This document shows, in pieces, positions 17,415 to 25,551 of a DNA stretch of 46,300 bases. A program made the position numbers and the translations under genes. Below the pieces are notes generated by a model. That model made no database searches. It saw only the letters and a program-made list of their open reading frames with translations, and was not told where the DNA came from. The number at the start of each line of letters is the position of its first letter. Position 1 is the stretch's first letter. Location: NCBI RefSeq assembly GCF_900142135.1, contig NZ_FQZU01000044.1, positions 1 to 46,300 of the forward strand, given 5' to 3'. This DNA is from Desulfatibacillum alkenivorans DSM 16219. Lineage in GTDB: Bacteria; Desulfobacterota; Desulfobacteria; Desulfobacterales; Desulfatibacillaceae.

Positions 17415-19643
17415 TTAAGTCAGTTTCGCCCTGATTCCCCAAGCCACGTCAAAGCCTGTGGCAGGATCCTGAACGGGGCTGATGAGGGTGTTGTAATTGG
17501 TTCCCTTGCCACCCACAAATTCATCATGAGCTATATGGCCCAGCCCCCTTGGAACGCCCACCAGGCCGGGGGCGATTTCTTCGGAGCAATGGACTCTTAC
17601 CTTGGCCTTCGCCACCGGGGTTTCCAGGACGGCTTCCGAGCCTTCCTTAAAGCCGTACTGCTGGGCGGTCATGGCGTTGACCTGCACCACAAGCTCTTTA
17701 TGCTTCAGTTTTTTATCCGAGACGGTTTTGACCATGAAGGGCGTATCCGCAATGGCGCCGGTGGCCAGCCTGATGCAGTCCACTGGGGTCGCGATCAGGG
17801 GGTATTGTTCCGCCTTGCCCTGGATGGAGATCCTGCTTTCCATGCCGGAGCGGGCGAAGAAACGGAACCGTACGCCTTCCGTCTCAGGGGTAAAATCTTC
17901 ATCTACATAGACGCCGCCCCTTTTCAGAAGAGGCCATTTGCCGCCAAGAGCCTGCTGCATGGCTTCGGCGCTGTCGGCCCAGGGGAACGACTGGGCGATG
18001 GTTCCGCCCATGGCTTTGGCGATTTCAATGATGGAGTCGCCCATGGCCTTGGTTTTGTACACCGGCTTGATGACCGGCTCCGCCAGGCCGTACACGGGTT
18101 TTGCAAAACCCGGAGGCGTGGGCGCGTCCACCGTGCTTTCCAGAAAGATGTGATCCGGAAGAATGATGTCCGCGTAAGCCGTGGTATCGTTGAACTGAGA
18201 AGAAAAGCTGACGATGTACTCGACCTTTTGGAGGGCTTCCGCCGTTTTTTCCGTGTCAGCCAGGGTGTACAGCGGATTGGAGCCCGCTAGCAACAGAACC
18301 TTGAGGCCTTCGTGGGAAGAATTCAGGGCCTGAGGCAGAACGCTCGCCAGATTGGAGTGGCCGTATTTGGAGCGTCCCCTGACGGATACCAGGGAAGGCT
18401 TGTAGCTCCTGGCTTCGGCGTCCATGACAATCGGCTTCCAGGGGTATTTGGGTTCGTCGGGCACCACCACCATGCCGCCTTCCTTGCGGTTGATGGCGCC
18501 AACCAGAGCGTTCAAGGCCTGGACGGCGTTCAACTCGGCCTGGGAGACCGGACGGTCGCCGTTGCCCTTGCCGGCGACGGCCAGGGGCTTTTCGGCCGTT
18601 GCAAAAGCGATGGCCCTGGATTCCAGCTCTTCCAGCCATTTTTTCCGGTATTCTTTATTGTCAACCGGGCAGGCAATCTTAACCACCTTGGCGGGAGCGT
18701 ATTCGCTTTCCACCGTGCGGTAAAAATCCCTGAATCCCGTGGTGTTCCAGTTGACGTATCCCCGGTCGTAAAGATTCTTGGAGATGATGACGTGGGCCAT
18801 GGCCATGGCCACCGCGCCTTCGGTTCCGGGAACGATGGGCAGCCATTTGTCCGCCTTGGCCGCCGTGTTGGAAAGCTGGGCGTCGATCTGCACCAGGGTG
18901 GCGTGGCCGTCATGGTTTTCGCGCCACTTGCTGTGAGCCTGGAACACATGCACCGGAGATCCCCATCCGTCCAGGAGGCCTGCGCCGAAGGAAAGGATGT
19001 AGTCGGCGTTTTCCAGGTCGAATCCGGCGGTTCCGTTCAGCCCCAGGGTGCGGAGGATGTTTTCCTCGTAACAGTCCCAGGCGGTTGCCTGCCAGTAGAA
19101 GTTAGGCGACCCATAGGCTTCCATAAACCGGGAGAAGAGGGAGTTGATGACGCCTTTTCCGCCGCCGGCGATGCAGCCCAGATCCTGGGCGCGTCCGGTC
19201 TCCCGGACTTCGGCCAGCTTGCCGCTGACTTCGCTGATGGCTTCCTCCCAGGTGATTTCCACCCATTTGCCTTCGCCCCGTTTTCCCGCCCTTTTCATGG
19301 GGGTGTGCACTCTGGCGGGGCCGAAAAGAAGCTGGAGTGCGGTCAGGCCCAGGATGCAGATGCCGCCGTCATTGACGGGGCCGCCTTCCACGCCTTCCAG
19401 TTTGATGGGCCGCTCGTCCACCTTGCGGACTTTGACCCGGCAGCCGCCGGGGCACAATGTGCAGGTGGTCTCTTCAAAGCTGACTTCACCGTCCGCGGGA
19501 ACCGGGGTCCAAGGCCAGTTTTGGGTCCAGATGGAGGAGTCGTCCATGAGTTTCCAGGACAACGGGCTGAACATGGATCCTACAGCGCCGCCAGCCGCCC
19601 CCGCGGTACTGACCAACAGGAAGTTTCTTCTGTTGAGTTTCAT
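17415..19643 (-). CDS. qrcB: QrcB, molybdopterin-oxidoreductase-like subunit of menaquinone reductase
   Basis: A 742-residue protein of the complex iron-sulfur molybdoenzyme superfamily. It opens with a Tat signal (NRRNFLLVSTAG) that should export the folded QrcBC unit. An N-terminal [4Fe-4S] site follows at Cys61, Cys64, Cys68 and Cys96 (C-x2-C-x3-C-x27-C), then the family's catalytic-domain folds (WVEITWEEAI, LLLAGSNPLYTL) and a C-terminal MopB domain. In characterised Qrc the subunit carries no molybdenum and serves as an electron-transfer scaffold; this is family knowledge, not visible here. It lies between qrcA and qrcC with short gaps, in one operon. Confidence 0.92.
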   Translation of the reverse strand: MKLNRRNFLLVSTAGAAGGAVGSMFSPLSWKLMDDSSIWTQNWPWTPVPADGEVSFEETTCTLCPGGCRVKVRKVDERPIKLEGVEGGPVNDGGICILGLTALQLLFGPARVHTPMKRAGKRGEGKWVEITWEEAISEVSGKLAEVRETGRAQDLGCIAGGGKGVINSLFSRFMEAYGSPNFYWQATAWDCYEENILRTLGLNGTAGFDLENADYILSFGAGLLDGWGSPVHVFQAHSKWRENHDGHATLVQIDAQLSNTAAKADKWLPIVPGTEGAVAMAMAHVIISKNLYDRGYVNWNTTGFRDFYRTVESEYAPAKVVKIACPVDNKEYRKKWLEELESRAIAFATAEKPLAVAGKGNGDRPVSQAELNAVQALNALVGAINRKEGGMVVVPDEPKYPWKPIVMDAEARSYKPSLVSVRGRSKYGHSNLASVLPQALNSSHEGLKVLLLAGSNPLYTLADTEKTAEALQKVEYIVSFSSQFNDTTAYADIILPDHIFLESTVDAPTPPGFAKPVYGLAEPVIKPVYKTKAMGDSIIEIAKAMGGTIAQSFPWADSAEAMQQALGGKWPLLKRGGVYVDEDFTPETEGVRFRFFARSGMESRISIQGKAEQYPLIATPVDCIRLATGAIADTPFMVKTVSDKKLKHKELVVQVNAMTAQQYGFKEGSEAVLETPVAKAKVRVHCSEEIAPGLVGVPRGLGHIAHDEFVGGKGTNYNTLISPVQDPATGFDVAWGIRAKLT

Positions 19644-19721
19644 ATGTTTTATCCCTCACTTCTTGCCAGAAGAATTTGGTTTCAATTCGGCAATCATACC
19701 ATGCCGCTTTCGCCTTGCACC

Positions 19722-20519
19722 TTATTTATGGCAGACAAAGCAAGCATCCTGGCCCTGATGATCATTGCGTTGATCATAGTGGCACTGGGCGCAGTCGTCC
19801 ATTTTCGCGCTGTCGTAATAATGGTCGTTGAAGCCGGAGATGTTCCTGCCCCAAATGTCGATCGGATATGTGGTGATCCAGTTTCTCCGGTACAAAGGCA
19901 GGGTCTCGGCTTCGCCGAAGGGCACGGCCTCGCCGTCAATGAAAGCCATGTGGCACATGTTGCAGCGGGCGTCCTCGGGTTCCTCGCCGTGTTCGAATTC
20001 CACGGGGGGCGCGCCGATCTTGCCGCCTTCCAACACCTTGAATTTATGGCTGGTCATATGTGCGGCATGGGAGAAGAAGACGCAGTCGGGCTGCTTGGAG
20101 TAGATCAGCCAAGGCACTTCCTTACCCTGCTGGACGTATTCCTCCACAAATTTGACTTCATCGAGGTATTGCGCCAAACGGACTTCGTAATCCTCGTCGC
20201 CCGGCTCCGGCTCTATGCTTTGAACCTCCTCATGGCAGTCTATGCACTGAGCCAGGGTGGGGGTTCCCGCAAAGGTGCCGTCCTCGCGAAAAACGTGGCA
20301 GGATGTACAGCCATCCACAATTTCCATATGGATGGCGTGGTTAAAATCAATGGGCTGATGCTGCCTGGAATATAGCAGCTCGGGAAGCACAAGCCATCCC
20401 ACAAAGAGACTCACATACACACTGATGCCAGCTGCGAAAAGGGACATTGCAAACACGCCCGCGCTGTCATCCTTTTTGTGAGCCGCCCCGTTTTGTTGGG
20501 TTTTTTCCGGTCCGCTCAT
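19722..20519 (-). CDS. qrcA: QrcA, membrane-anchored multiheme cytochrome c of menaquinone reductase
   Basis: A 265-residue protein from ATG 20519. The in-frame GTG at 20525 overlaps the GGAG ribosome-binding site and is unlikely. An N-terminal anchor (about 22-48) is followed by five CxxCH heme sites. Numbered from the GTG, these are at Cys73, Cys94, Cys188, Cys245 and Cys262. The described QrcA is a hexaheme cytochrome, so one site here would have to be non-canonical; Cys148 in DCVFFSHAAH is the only candidate Cys. QrcA takes electrons from periplasmic type I cytochrome c3. It is the first gene of the qrc operon. Confidence 0.92.
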   Translation of the reverse strand: MSGPEKTQQNGAAHKKDDSAGVFAMSLFAAGISVYVSLFVGWLVLPELLYSRQHQPIDFNHAIHMEIVDGCTSCHVFREDGTFAGTPTLAQCIDCHEEVQSIEPEPGDEDYEVRLAQYLDEVKFVEEYVQQGKEVPWLIYSKQPDCVFFSHAAHMTSHKFKVLEGGKIGAPPVEFEHGEEPEDARCNMCHMAFIDGEAVPFGEAETLPLYRRNWITTYPIDIWGRNISGFNDHYYDSAKMDDCAQCHYDQRNDHQGQDACFVCHK

Positions 20520-21045
20520 GTTCACTCCAACTGTCGCCTGCTAAGGGTTGTTCAAAATTTCACAACATCCGGTCGCACGTTGACGGCAACGGGTATCCGC
20601 CGGATGCCTGACAATAACGCTTTATTATTAAAATCAATGCCTTGCGGGAAAGCAGGAAGGACGCCCCTTGCATCCAATACTTTCAAGGAAAGGTTTAGTA
20701 CTCGTAGGAAGCAAACTTGTCAAGGTAAATTGCAATTCAAGAAGGACGCCAATGCCTTGCCAGGCCTTGAAAAGGCCCGATAATTGGGCGCTTGCGAAAT
20801 ATGGAACAAGCAAAGAAAAAATGAGGCTGAAAGCCCTCTTTTGGGAGGACGCCAAAAGGTGAAGTGAAGACGTCCGAACGCGGCGCGGCCCAAAGGATCA
20901 TTTTACCCTTTTAACGCGTTATGTTTGAAGTTCGTTAAAGGCCATAGCCTTAACAGGAGCACGTGTCAGGGTTCTTAACCCAACCTGCGACTCTTATTGA
21001 TGATTTGCAGGTTGGGCGGAGCTTGCGAAACTCGATGAAATGATT
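20520..21045. other. Gene-free stretch upstream of qrcA
   Basis: This 526-bp region must contain the qrc promoter (minus strand) and the end of the ccsA transcript. I see no convincing promoter hexamers. It has three copies of the short string GGACGCC (near 20660, 20745 and 20848), and ATGCCTTGC occurs twice (about 20637 and 20751). A 7-bp hairpin lies at 20838-20858, and a longer inverted repeat at 20979-21016 is listed separately. Short frames on both strands lack ribosome-binding sites. Confidence 0.5.
20979..21016 (-). terminator. Inverted repeat downstream of ccsA, possible terminator
   Basis: Perfect 10-bp arms CCCAACCTGC (20979-20988) and GCAGGTTGGG (21007-21016) are separated by 18 nt. 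The structure lies 30 nt past the ccsA stop on the minus strand, a normal terminator position. The following bases lack a T-run, so a protein-binding site is the alternative. Confidence 0.4.
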
Positions 21046-22083
21046 TTAAGTGGCGTAGCTGTGCAGGCCTTTAAGCAAGGTGTTAACCCCAAAATAGGTG
21101 AACAGCACGGCGCCGAATCCGAAAAGGGAAAGATAGACCGTGCGCCTGCCCCGCCATCCCCGCACCAGGCGGGAGTGAATCATGGCGCCATAGATGAGCC
21201 ATGTGATCAGGGACCATGTTTCCTTGGGGTCCCAGGACCAGTACCTCCCCCAGGCCGAGTTGGCCCAGACCGAGCCTGTGATGATGCCGGCAGTGAGGAA
21301 CATGAAGCCGAACAGGATGGTCTGATAAGTGAGCTCGTCCAGGACTCCCAAGTCGGGCAGCATTTTGTTCACCCGGCCTTTGCCTCCCGGATCGCTTTTT
21401 TTGACCAGATTGACGACGGCGGAGGTTGCAAAGCCGGCGCCTAACGCCACCCCGGCGCCTATGAAAAAGCCCGCCCCGGCCAACGTCCAGAAGGCGTCCG
21501 TTTGATAGCCCGTAAAGATGACCGTCAGGATGGCCGCGGCGATTCCCGCCAAGGCTCCTGCCAGCCAAGACAGGCCCACGTCTCTGGATTTAATCAGGTA
21601 GATGACGGCCAGCCCGAAAGCCACGGCGAAAGCCGCGTAACCCAAAAAGCAGGTGATCACGTGGGCGATGAGCCAGTTGCTTTTCAGGGCGGGCATGAGA
21701 GGCATAATGGCTTTGTTCTGCAAGGCCGCATACGCCAGGGCCAGAAAGGCCAGCGGCGCGGCAAAGGCCCCCAGGGACCGGACTTTATATTGTTTTTCAA
21801 TAACCAGATACAAAATGGCGATGGTCCAGGCGAAAAAAACCAGGGATTCGTACAAATTGGTGAAAGGCGCCCGGCCTATGCCCATTTGATGGGACTCGAT
21901 CCAGCGCAGGACGATGCCCGCCGTGTTGCCCAAAAAACCAATGAGCATCAGCCAGGTGGCCGACCTGCTGAGCACCGGCTTTTCAAACACCCAGTCCGCC
22001 CAATAAAGCACTGCGGCGGCGCCGTACACAAAGGTGATAAAAGAGACGATTGCGGTACTTTCTAAAATCTCAAGAAGCGCCAT
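21046..22083 (-). CDS. ccsA: Cytochrome c biogenesis protein CcsA/ResC (heme handling, system II)
   Basis: A 345-residue integral membrane protein with about eight helices. It carries the tryptophan-rich WWD heme-binding motif (WANSAWGRYWSWDPKETW, 273-290) and conserved His residues at 141, 303 and 341. It exports heme and, with ResB, attaches it to CxxCH apocytochromes on the periplasmic side. AAGGAG lies just upstream of ATG 22083 inside the end of resB; the two genes are 2 nt apart. The five-heme QrcA next door is an obvious client. Confidence 0.92.
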   Translation of the reverse strand: MALLEILESTAIVSFITFVYGAAAVLYWADWVFEKPVLSRSATWLMLIGFLGNTAGIVLRWIESHQMGIGRAPFTNLYESLVFFAWTIAILYLVIEKQYKVRSLGAFAAPLAFLALAYAALQNKAIMPLMPALKSNWLIAHVITCFLGYAAFAVAFGLAVIYLIKSRDVGLSWLAGALAGIAAAILTVIFTGYQTDAFWTLAGAGFFIGAGVALGAGFATSAVVNLVKKSDPGGKGRVNKMLPDLGVLDELTYQTILFGFMFLTAGIITGSVWANSAWGRYWSWDPKETWSLITWLIYGAMIHSRLVRGWRGRRTVYLSLFGFGAVLFTYFGVNTLLKGLHSYAT

Positions 22084-22085
22084 TG

Positions 22086-23474
22086 TTACTCCTTCTTCTC
22101 CAAGCGGCCGGCAATGCGCCTGACGCGTTCTTCAAACCCCTGGGAGTTTTTATTGGCTGCGCCTCCAAGTTCTACGGATGCGCCGGATCCCGATGGGACA
22201 ATTTTAATATACAATTGTTGGTGGGCCATGAAAAAGGTGACCATGCAGCCCAGCAATATAAGGATAAAGCCAGAGTAGACCACCCACACGCCCGGGTCTT
22301 TGGTCACTTTGAGGCCGGTGTAGTATACGGGAACGATTTCCTCGCCCTCCAGCACGGCCATTTCCAGGCCCATGACGTCCCGGGCGAATTCCGGCCTGCC
22401 CACCGGCATGAACATTACCTCCGGTTTGCCCTCCTGGGGAAAGATATGCATGCGGACCGCAGGCCCCATGTTATGGCCGTCCCGGGAGCGGAGACTGGCC
22501 GTGAAGCTGGGGATCATGATCATGCCTTTATCCCAGGGCAGGGCGGTCGGCTGGGCGGAAATGGGTACGGGGACGATATGCTTCTCCCCGGTCTCCAGGT
22601 TCTTGAAGCTCACATTGACCAATCCCGAGTAGTGGGACACGCCGTAGCTGGCCTGATACAGGCTTACTCCGTGCAGCCTGAGGGGATGGTTCACCCGGAT
22701 AAAAGTCCGCCAAGGGGCCTTGCCTGGTTCGGTGATGGTGACGTCCGAAGTAAACTCGCTGACCGAATCCCTGCCTTCATAATACTTTACCTCAAAACGT
22801 TCGCATTTGACGGCGAAGGGTAGATCGCGCCTCTGCCTGTCAACTCCCACTTCCACGGTCTGACTCGTCTGGCCTTCCTCCAGATTCAAGGATCCGGAGT
22901 AACCAAACAAAGAGCCCAGCAAAGCGCCCGCTAGAATGAGCAGAAAAGAGAGGTGGATTACATAAAAACCCATGCGCGTCCATCGGCCCTTTTCGGCGTA
23001 TACGGTATACCCGTCTTCGTCTTCCGCCGCCTTGACCGTTTTAAAGCGGCTGGAGACGACGTCCAGGACGGCGTCCCGGGCTTTTTGGGCCGGCATGTTT
23101 AACTTTATCTCATGCTTTTCCTTGATGCTTTTGAACTTGCCCCGGCTGAAGCCCGGCGTCACCCCGGTGACCAGCTTCCACGTTATGGGAAGCCGTTTGA
23201 GCGTACACACCACAAGGTTTAGGGCCAACAGCCCCAACAAAAGCTGGAACCACCATGCCTTGTAGACGTTGAAGAAACCCAGTTTAATGAAAACAGCGTC
23301 CAGGAACGGGCTGTACATGGGGTGATGTATCTCCGCCATTCCCTCCTGGGGGATCAGCGTACCGATCACCGAGGCGGCGGCCACGGTCAGAAGCAGGAAA
23401 ATGGAGAGCTTGACCGAGGCGAAAAAATCCAGAACGGCGGTCAGGGGGGGGGGCGGGGGCTGCTTATTGTTCAT
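22086..23474 (-). CDS. resB: Cytochrome c biogenesis protein ResB/CcsB
   Basis: About 462 residues. Three N-terminal membrane helices, beginning at FFASVKLSIFLLLTVAAASVIGTL, are followed by a large periplasmic domain with GSLFGYSGSLNLEEGQ and VNHPLRLHGVSLYQASYG. A last helix (SGFILILLGCMVTFFMAH) precedes a cytoplasmic tail. This is the ResB architecture of system II heme ligation. The start is ambiguous: ATG 23474 has AGAGGT 9-10 nt upstream, ATG 23483 lies almost on top of it, and ATG 23564 has nothing. Codons 6-10 form a poly-proline run encoded by C5-G-C10, listed separately. Confidence 0.9.
   Translation of the reverse strand: MNNKQPPPPPLTAVLDFFASVKLSIFLLLTVAAASVIGTLIPQEGMAEIHHPMYSPFLDAVFIKLGFFNVYKAWWFQLLLGLLALNLVVCTLKRLPITWKLVTGVTPGFSRGKFKSIKEKHEIKLNMPAQKARDAVLDVVSSRFKTVKAAEDEDGYTVYAEKGRWTRMGFYVIHLSFLLILAGALLGSLFGYSGSLNLEEGQTSQTVEVGVDRQRRDLPFAVKCERFEVKYYEGRDSVSEFTSDVTITEPGKAPWRTFIRVNHPLRLHGVSLYQASYGVSHYSGLVNVSFKNLETGEKHIVPVPISAQPTALPWDKGMIMIPSFTASLRSRDGHNMGPAVRMHIFPQEGKPEVMFMPVGRPEFARDVMGLEMAVLEGEEIVPVYYTGLKVTKDPGVWVVYSGFILILLGCMVTFFMAHQQLYIKIVPSGSGASVELGGAANKNSQGFEERVRRIAGRLEKKE
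23444..23453 (-). repeat. Homopolymer C10 tract inside the start of resB
   Basis: Ten consecutive G on the plus strand (C on the coding strand) encode part of QPPPPP, about seven codons after the resB start. A further C5 lies one base away on the coding strand. Runs this long slip during replication and can switch the reading frame. Confidence 0.85.
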
Positions 23475-23779
23475 AATAATCATTACCTCTTGCACTGAAA
23501 TAGCACAAACCTCTCCGCGGCGCAAGCCTTGAGGTTTTGGGCCAGAGCATTGTAATTTATGCATTATTTTAAGGGTGTCAAGGCTTTAGCTCCTTTTTAC
23601 GACGATTCCCTATAAGAAACATATAACTGGGAGGAATCTAAATGCAAACAGTTTTACGGCACTTGACAAATGGGCTATTTTTTGTTTTGTGATGAGTCCG
23701 TTTCATACACCTTATAAGGCCTTATCACGCAGTTTCTTTTTGGTAGTTTCTTTTTGGAAGTTCCACGGGGTAAAAATCA

Positions 23780-24724
23780 ATGATTGAAGCCAAGCAACTC
23801 ACCAAGTTCTTTGGAGATCACAAGGCTGTGGATGAGGTGAGCTTTACTGTGGAGAAAGGGGAGATCCTGGGATTTCTGGGCCCCAACGCCGCAGGAAAGT
23901 CCACCACCATGCGAATGCTCACCGGCTACCTTCCCCCCAGTGCGGGCGCGGCGGCTATAGGCGGTTGCGACATTGTTGCAGACTCGCTGAACGCACGCCG
24001 AAAAATGGGCTACCTGCCGGAAAACGCGCCGGTCTATGAAGACATGACCGTCACCGGCTTTTTGCAGTTTATCGCCCGGATACGGGGCTTGTCAGGCAGG
24101 GAGGCGGACGACGCGGTGGAAAGAACCATCGGCAAGTGCTTTCTGGAAGGCGTCAGGCATCAGATGGTGGGAACCCTGAGCAAGGGGTTCAACCAAAGGG
24201 TGTGCTTCGCCCAAAGCATCCTGCACGATCCCGAATACCTCATCCTGGACGAACCCACGGACGGCCTGGACCCCAATCAAAAGCACGAGGTGCGCACCAT
24301 GATCCGGGAGATGGGCCGGGACAAAGCCATCATCCTGTCCACCCACATCCTGGAGGAAGTGGACGCCGTTTGCACCCGGGCCATCATCATCGCCAACGGA
24401 GTGATTCAGGCGGACGACACGCCCAAAGGCCTGAGGGCGCGTTCGGAAAAGGACGGCTCCCTGGCGGCGCGCTTTACGGTTCCGGAAGGCGTGGACCCCA
24501 TCCCCGGCCTGGAAGCCGTGGATGGCGTGGTGAAGACCGAGGTCATGGAACAGGACGGCCTCAAGATGCTGGTTCGGATTTATCCGGTTAAAAAAGGCGA
24601 CGGGCTGGCGGCCAGGATCGCGGAGTATGCGGCCGGGCAGGGCCTGGCCCTGGAGTCCCTGACCGAGGAGATCGGGCGTCTGGACGAGGTATTCCGGGCC
24701 ATCACCATGAAGCAGGAGAGCTAA
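23780..24724 (+). CDS. ABC transporter ATP-binding protein, GldA type
   Basis: A 314-residue ATPase. Walker A is GPNAAGKST (34-42), with Ala in place of the usual Gly. The signature is LSKGFNQRV, the LSKG form common in GldA and ABC-2 exporters. Walker B is LILDEPTDGLDP, and the switch is STH. A C-terminal extension of about 90 residues after the ATPase core is usual for the subfamily. It pairs with the permease 56 bp downstream and the GldG-like protein beyond. These gene sets were first named for gliding motility in Bacteroidetes, but occur in non-gliding bacteria where the exported substrate is unknown. Confidence 0.88.
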   Translation: MIEAKQLTKFFGDHKAVDEVSFTVEKGEILGFLGPNAAGKSTTMRMLTGYLPPSAGAAAIGGCDIVADSLNARRKMGYLPENAPVYEDMTVTGFLQFIARIRGLSGREADDAVERTIGKCFLEGVRHQMVGTLSKGFNQRVCFAQSILHDPEYLILDEPTDGLDPNQKHEVRTMIREMGRDKAIILSTHILEEVDAVCTRAIIIANGVIQADDTPKGLRARSEKDGSLAARFTVPEGVDPIPGLEAVDGVVKTEVMEQDGLKMLVRIYPVKKGDGLAARIAEYAAGQGLALESLTEEIGRLDEVFRAITMKQES

Positions 24725-24780
24725 ATCAAACATGTCCGGGGCCTGCAGGCCCTTTAGACTTGGATAGTTAAGGTGAAAGC

Positions 24781-25533
24781 ATGAACAATCGTCTATTTGC
24801 AAATACCAGAGCAATCATGGCCAGGGAGCTGCGGGGCTATTTCGGATCTCCCCTGGCTTATGTCCTGATTGTGATCTTTCTGCTCCTGAACGGTTTTTTT
24901 ACCTTTTTCATCAGCGGATTTTACGAAATGGAGCAGGCGGACCTGCGGGACGCTTTTTTCAGGTGGCATCCATGGCTGTTTTTAGTGCTTGTGCCAGCCG
25001 TGGCCATGCGATTATGGGCCGAGGAGCGGCGCCAGGGCACCATGGAACTGATCCTCACCCTGCCCATCACTCTGGGCGAGGCCATCCTGGGCAAGTTTTT
25101 GGCGGCCTGGTTTTTCATCGCCGTTTCCATGGCTTTGACCTTTCCCCTGGTGCTCACCACAGCCTATTTGGGAGACCCTGACATGGGCGCCATCTTTTGC
25201 GGCTACGTGGGCAGCATCCTTTTGGGCGGGGCCTACCTTTCCGTGGGCAGCATGACCTCGGCCATCACCCGGAATCAGGTGATCAGCTTTGTGGCCGCGG
25301 CCATGATCTGCCTGTTTCTGGTCCTGGCGGGCTATCCGCCGGTCACCGATCCTTTGGCGGACTGGGTTCCCAAGTGGATTGTGGATATTGTCGCGGGCTT
25401 TTCGGTCATGACCCATTATCAGTCCATGCAAAAAGGGGTCATCGACTTCAGGGATTTGTTGTATTACGGCTCGCTGATGTTTTTCATGCTTTTTGCCAAC
25501 GGGGTCATCCTTCAGGCCCGCAGGTCTTCATAA
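24781..25533 (+). CDS. ABC-2 type permease, GldF type
   Basis: A 250-residue protein with six hydrophobic helices, starting at PLAYVLIVIFLLLNGFFTFF. The cytoplasmic loop EERRQGTMELILTLPIT is the coupling segment diagnostic of ABC-2 permeases. AAGGTGA lies about 6 nt before ATG 24781. It is in one operon with the ATPase upstream and the GldG-like protein 18 bp downstream. Confidence 0.9.
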   Translation: MNNRLFANTRAIMARELRGYFGSPLAYVLIVIFLLLNGFFTFFISGFYEMEQADLRDAFFRWHPWLFLVLVPAVAMRLWAEERRQGTMELILTLPITLGEAILGKFLAAWFFIAVSMALTFPLVLTTAYLGDPDMGAIFCGYVGSILLGGAYLSVGSMTSAITRNQVISFVAAAMICLFLVLAGYPPVTDPLADWVPKWIVDIVAGFSVMTHYQSMQKGVIDFRDLLYYGSLMFFMLFANGVILQARRSS

Positions 25534-25551
25534 GGGAGGAGGGGAGAACTC

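Noticed and set aside
20634-20855. Minus-strand 73-residue frame upstream of qrcA
   Set aside because: It has no ribosome-binding site, no family features, and lies in a region of short repeats that should hold the qrc promoter.
23641-23691. Leader peptide of 16 codons (MQTVLRHLTNGLFFVL) after a GGGAGG
   Set aside because: A good Shine-Dalgarno is present, but there is no attenuator-like hairpin after it and no runs of regulatory codons. The TTGACA inside it lacks a good -10 at the right distance.
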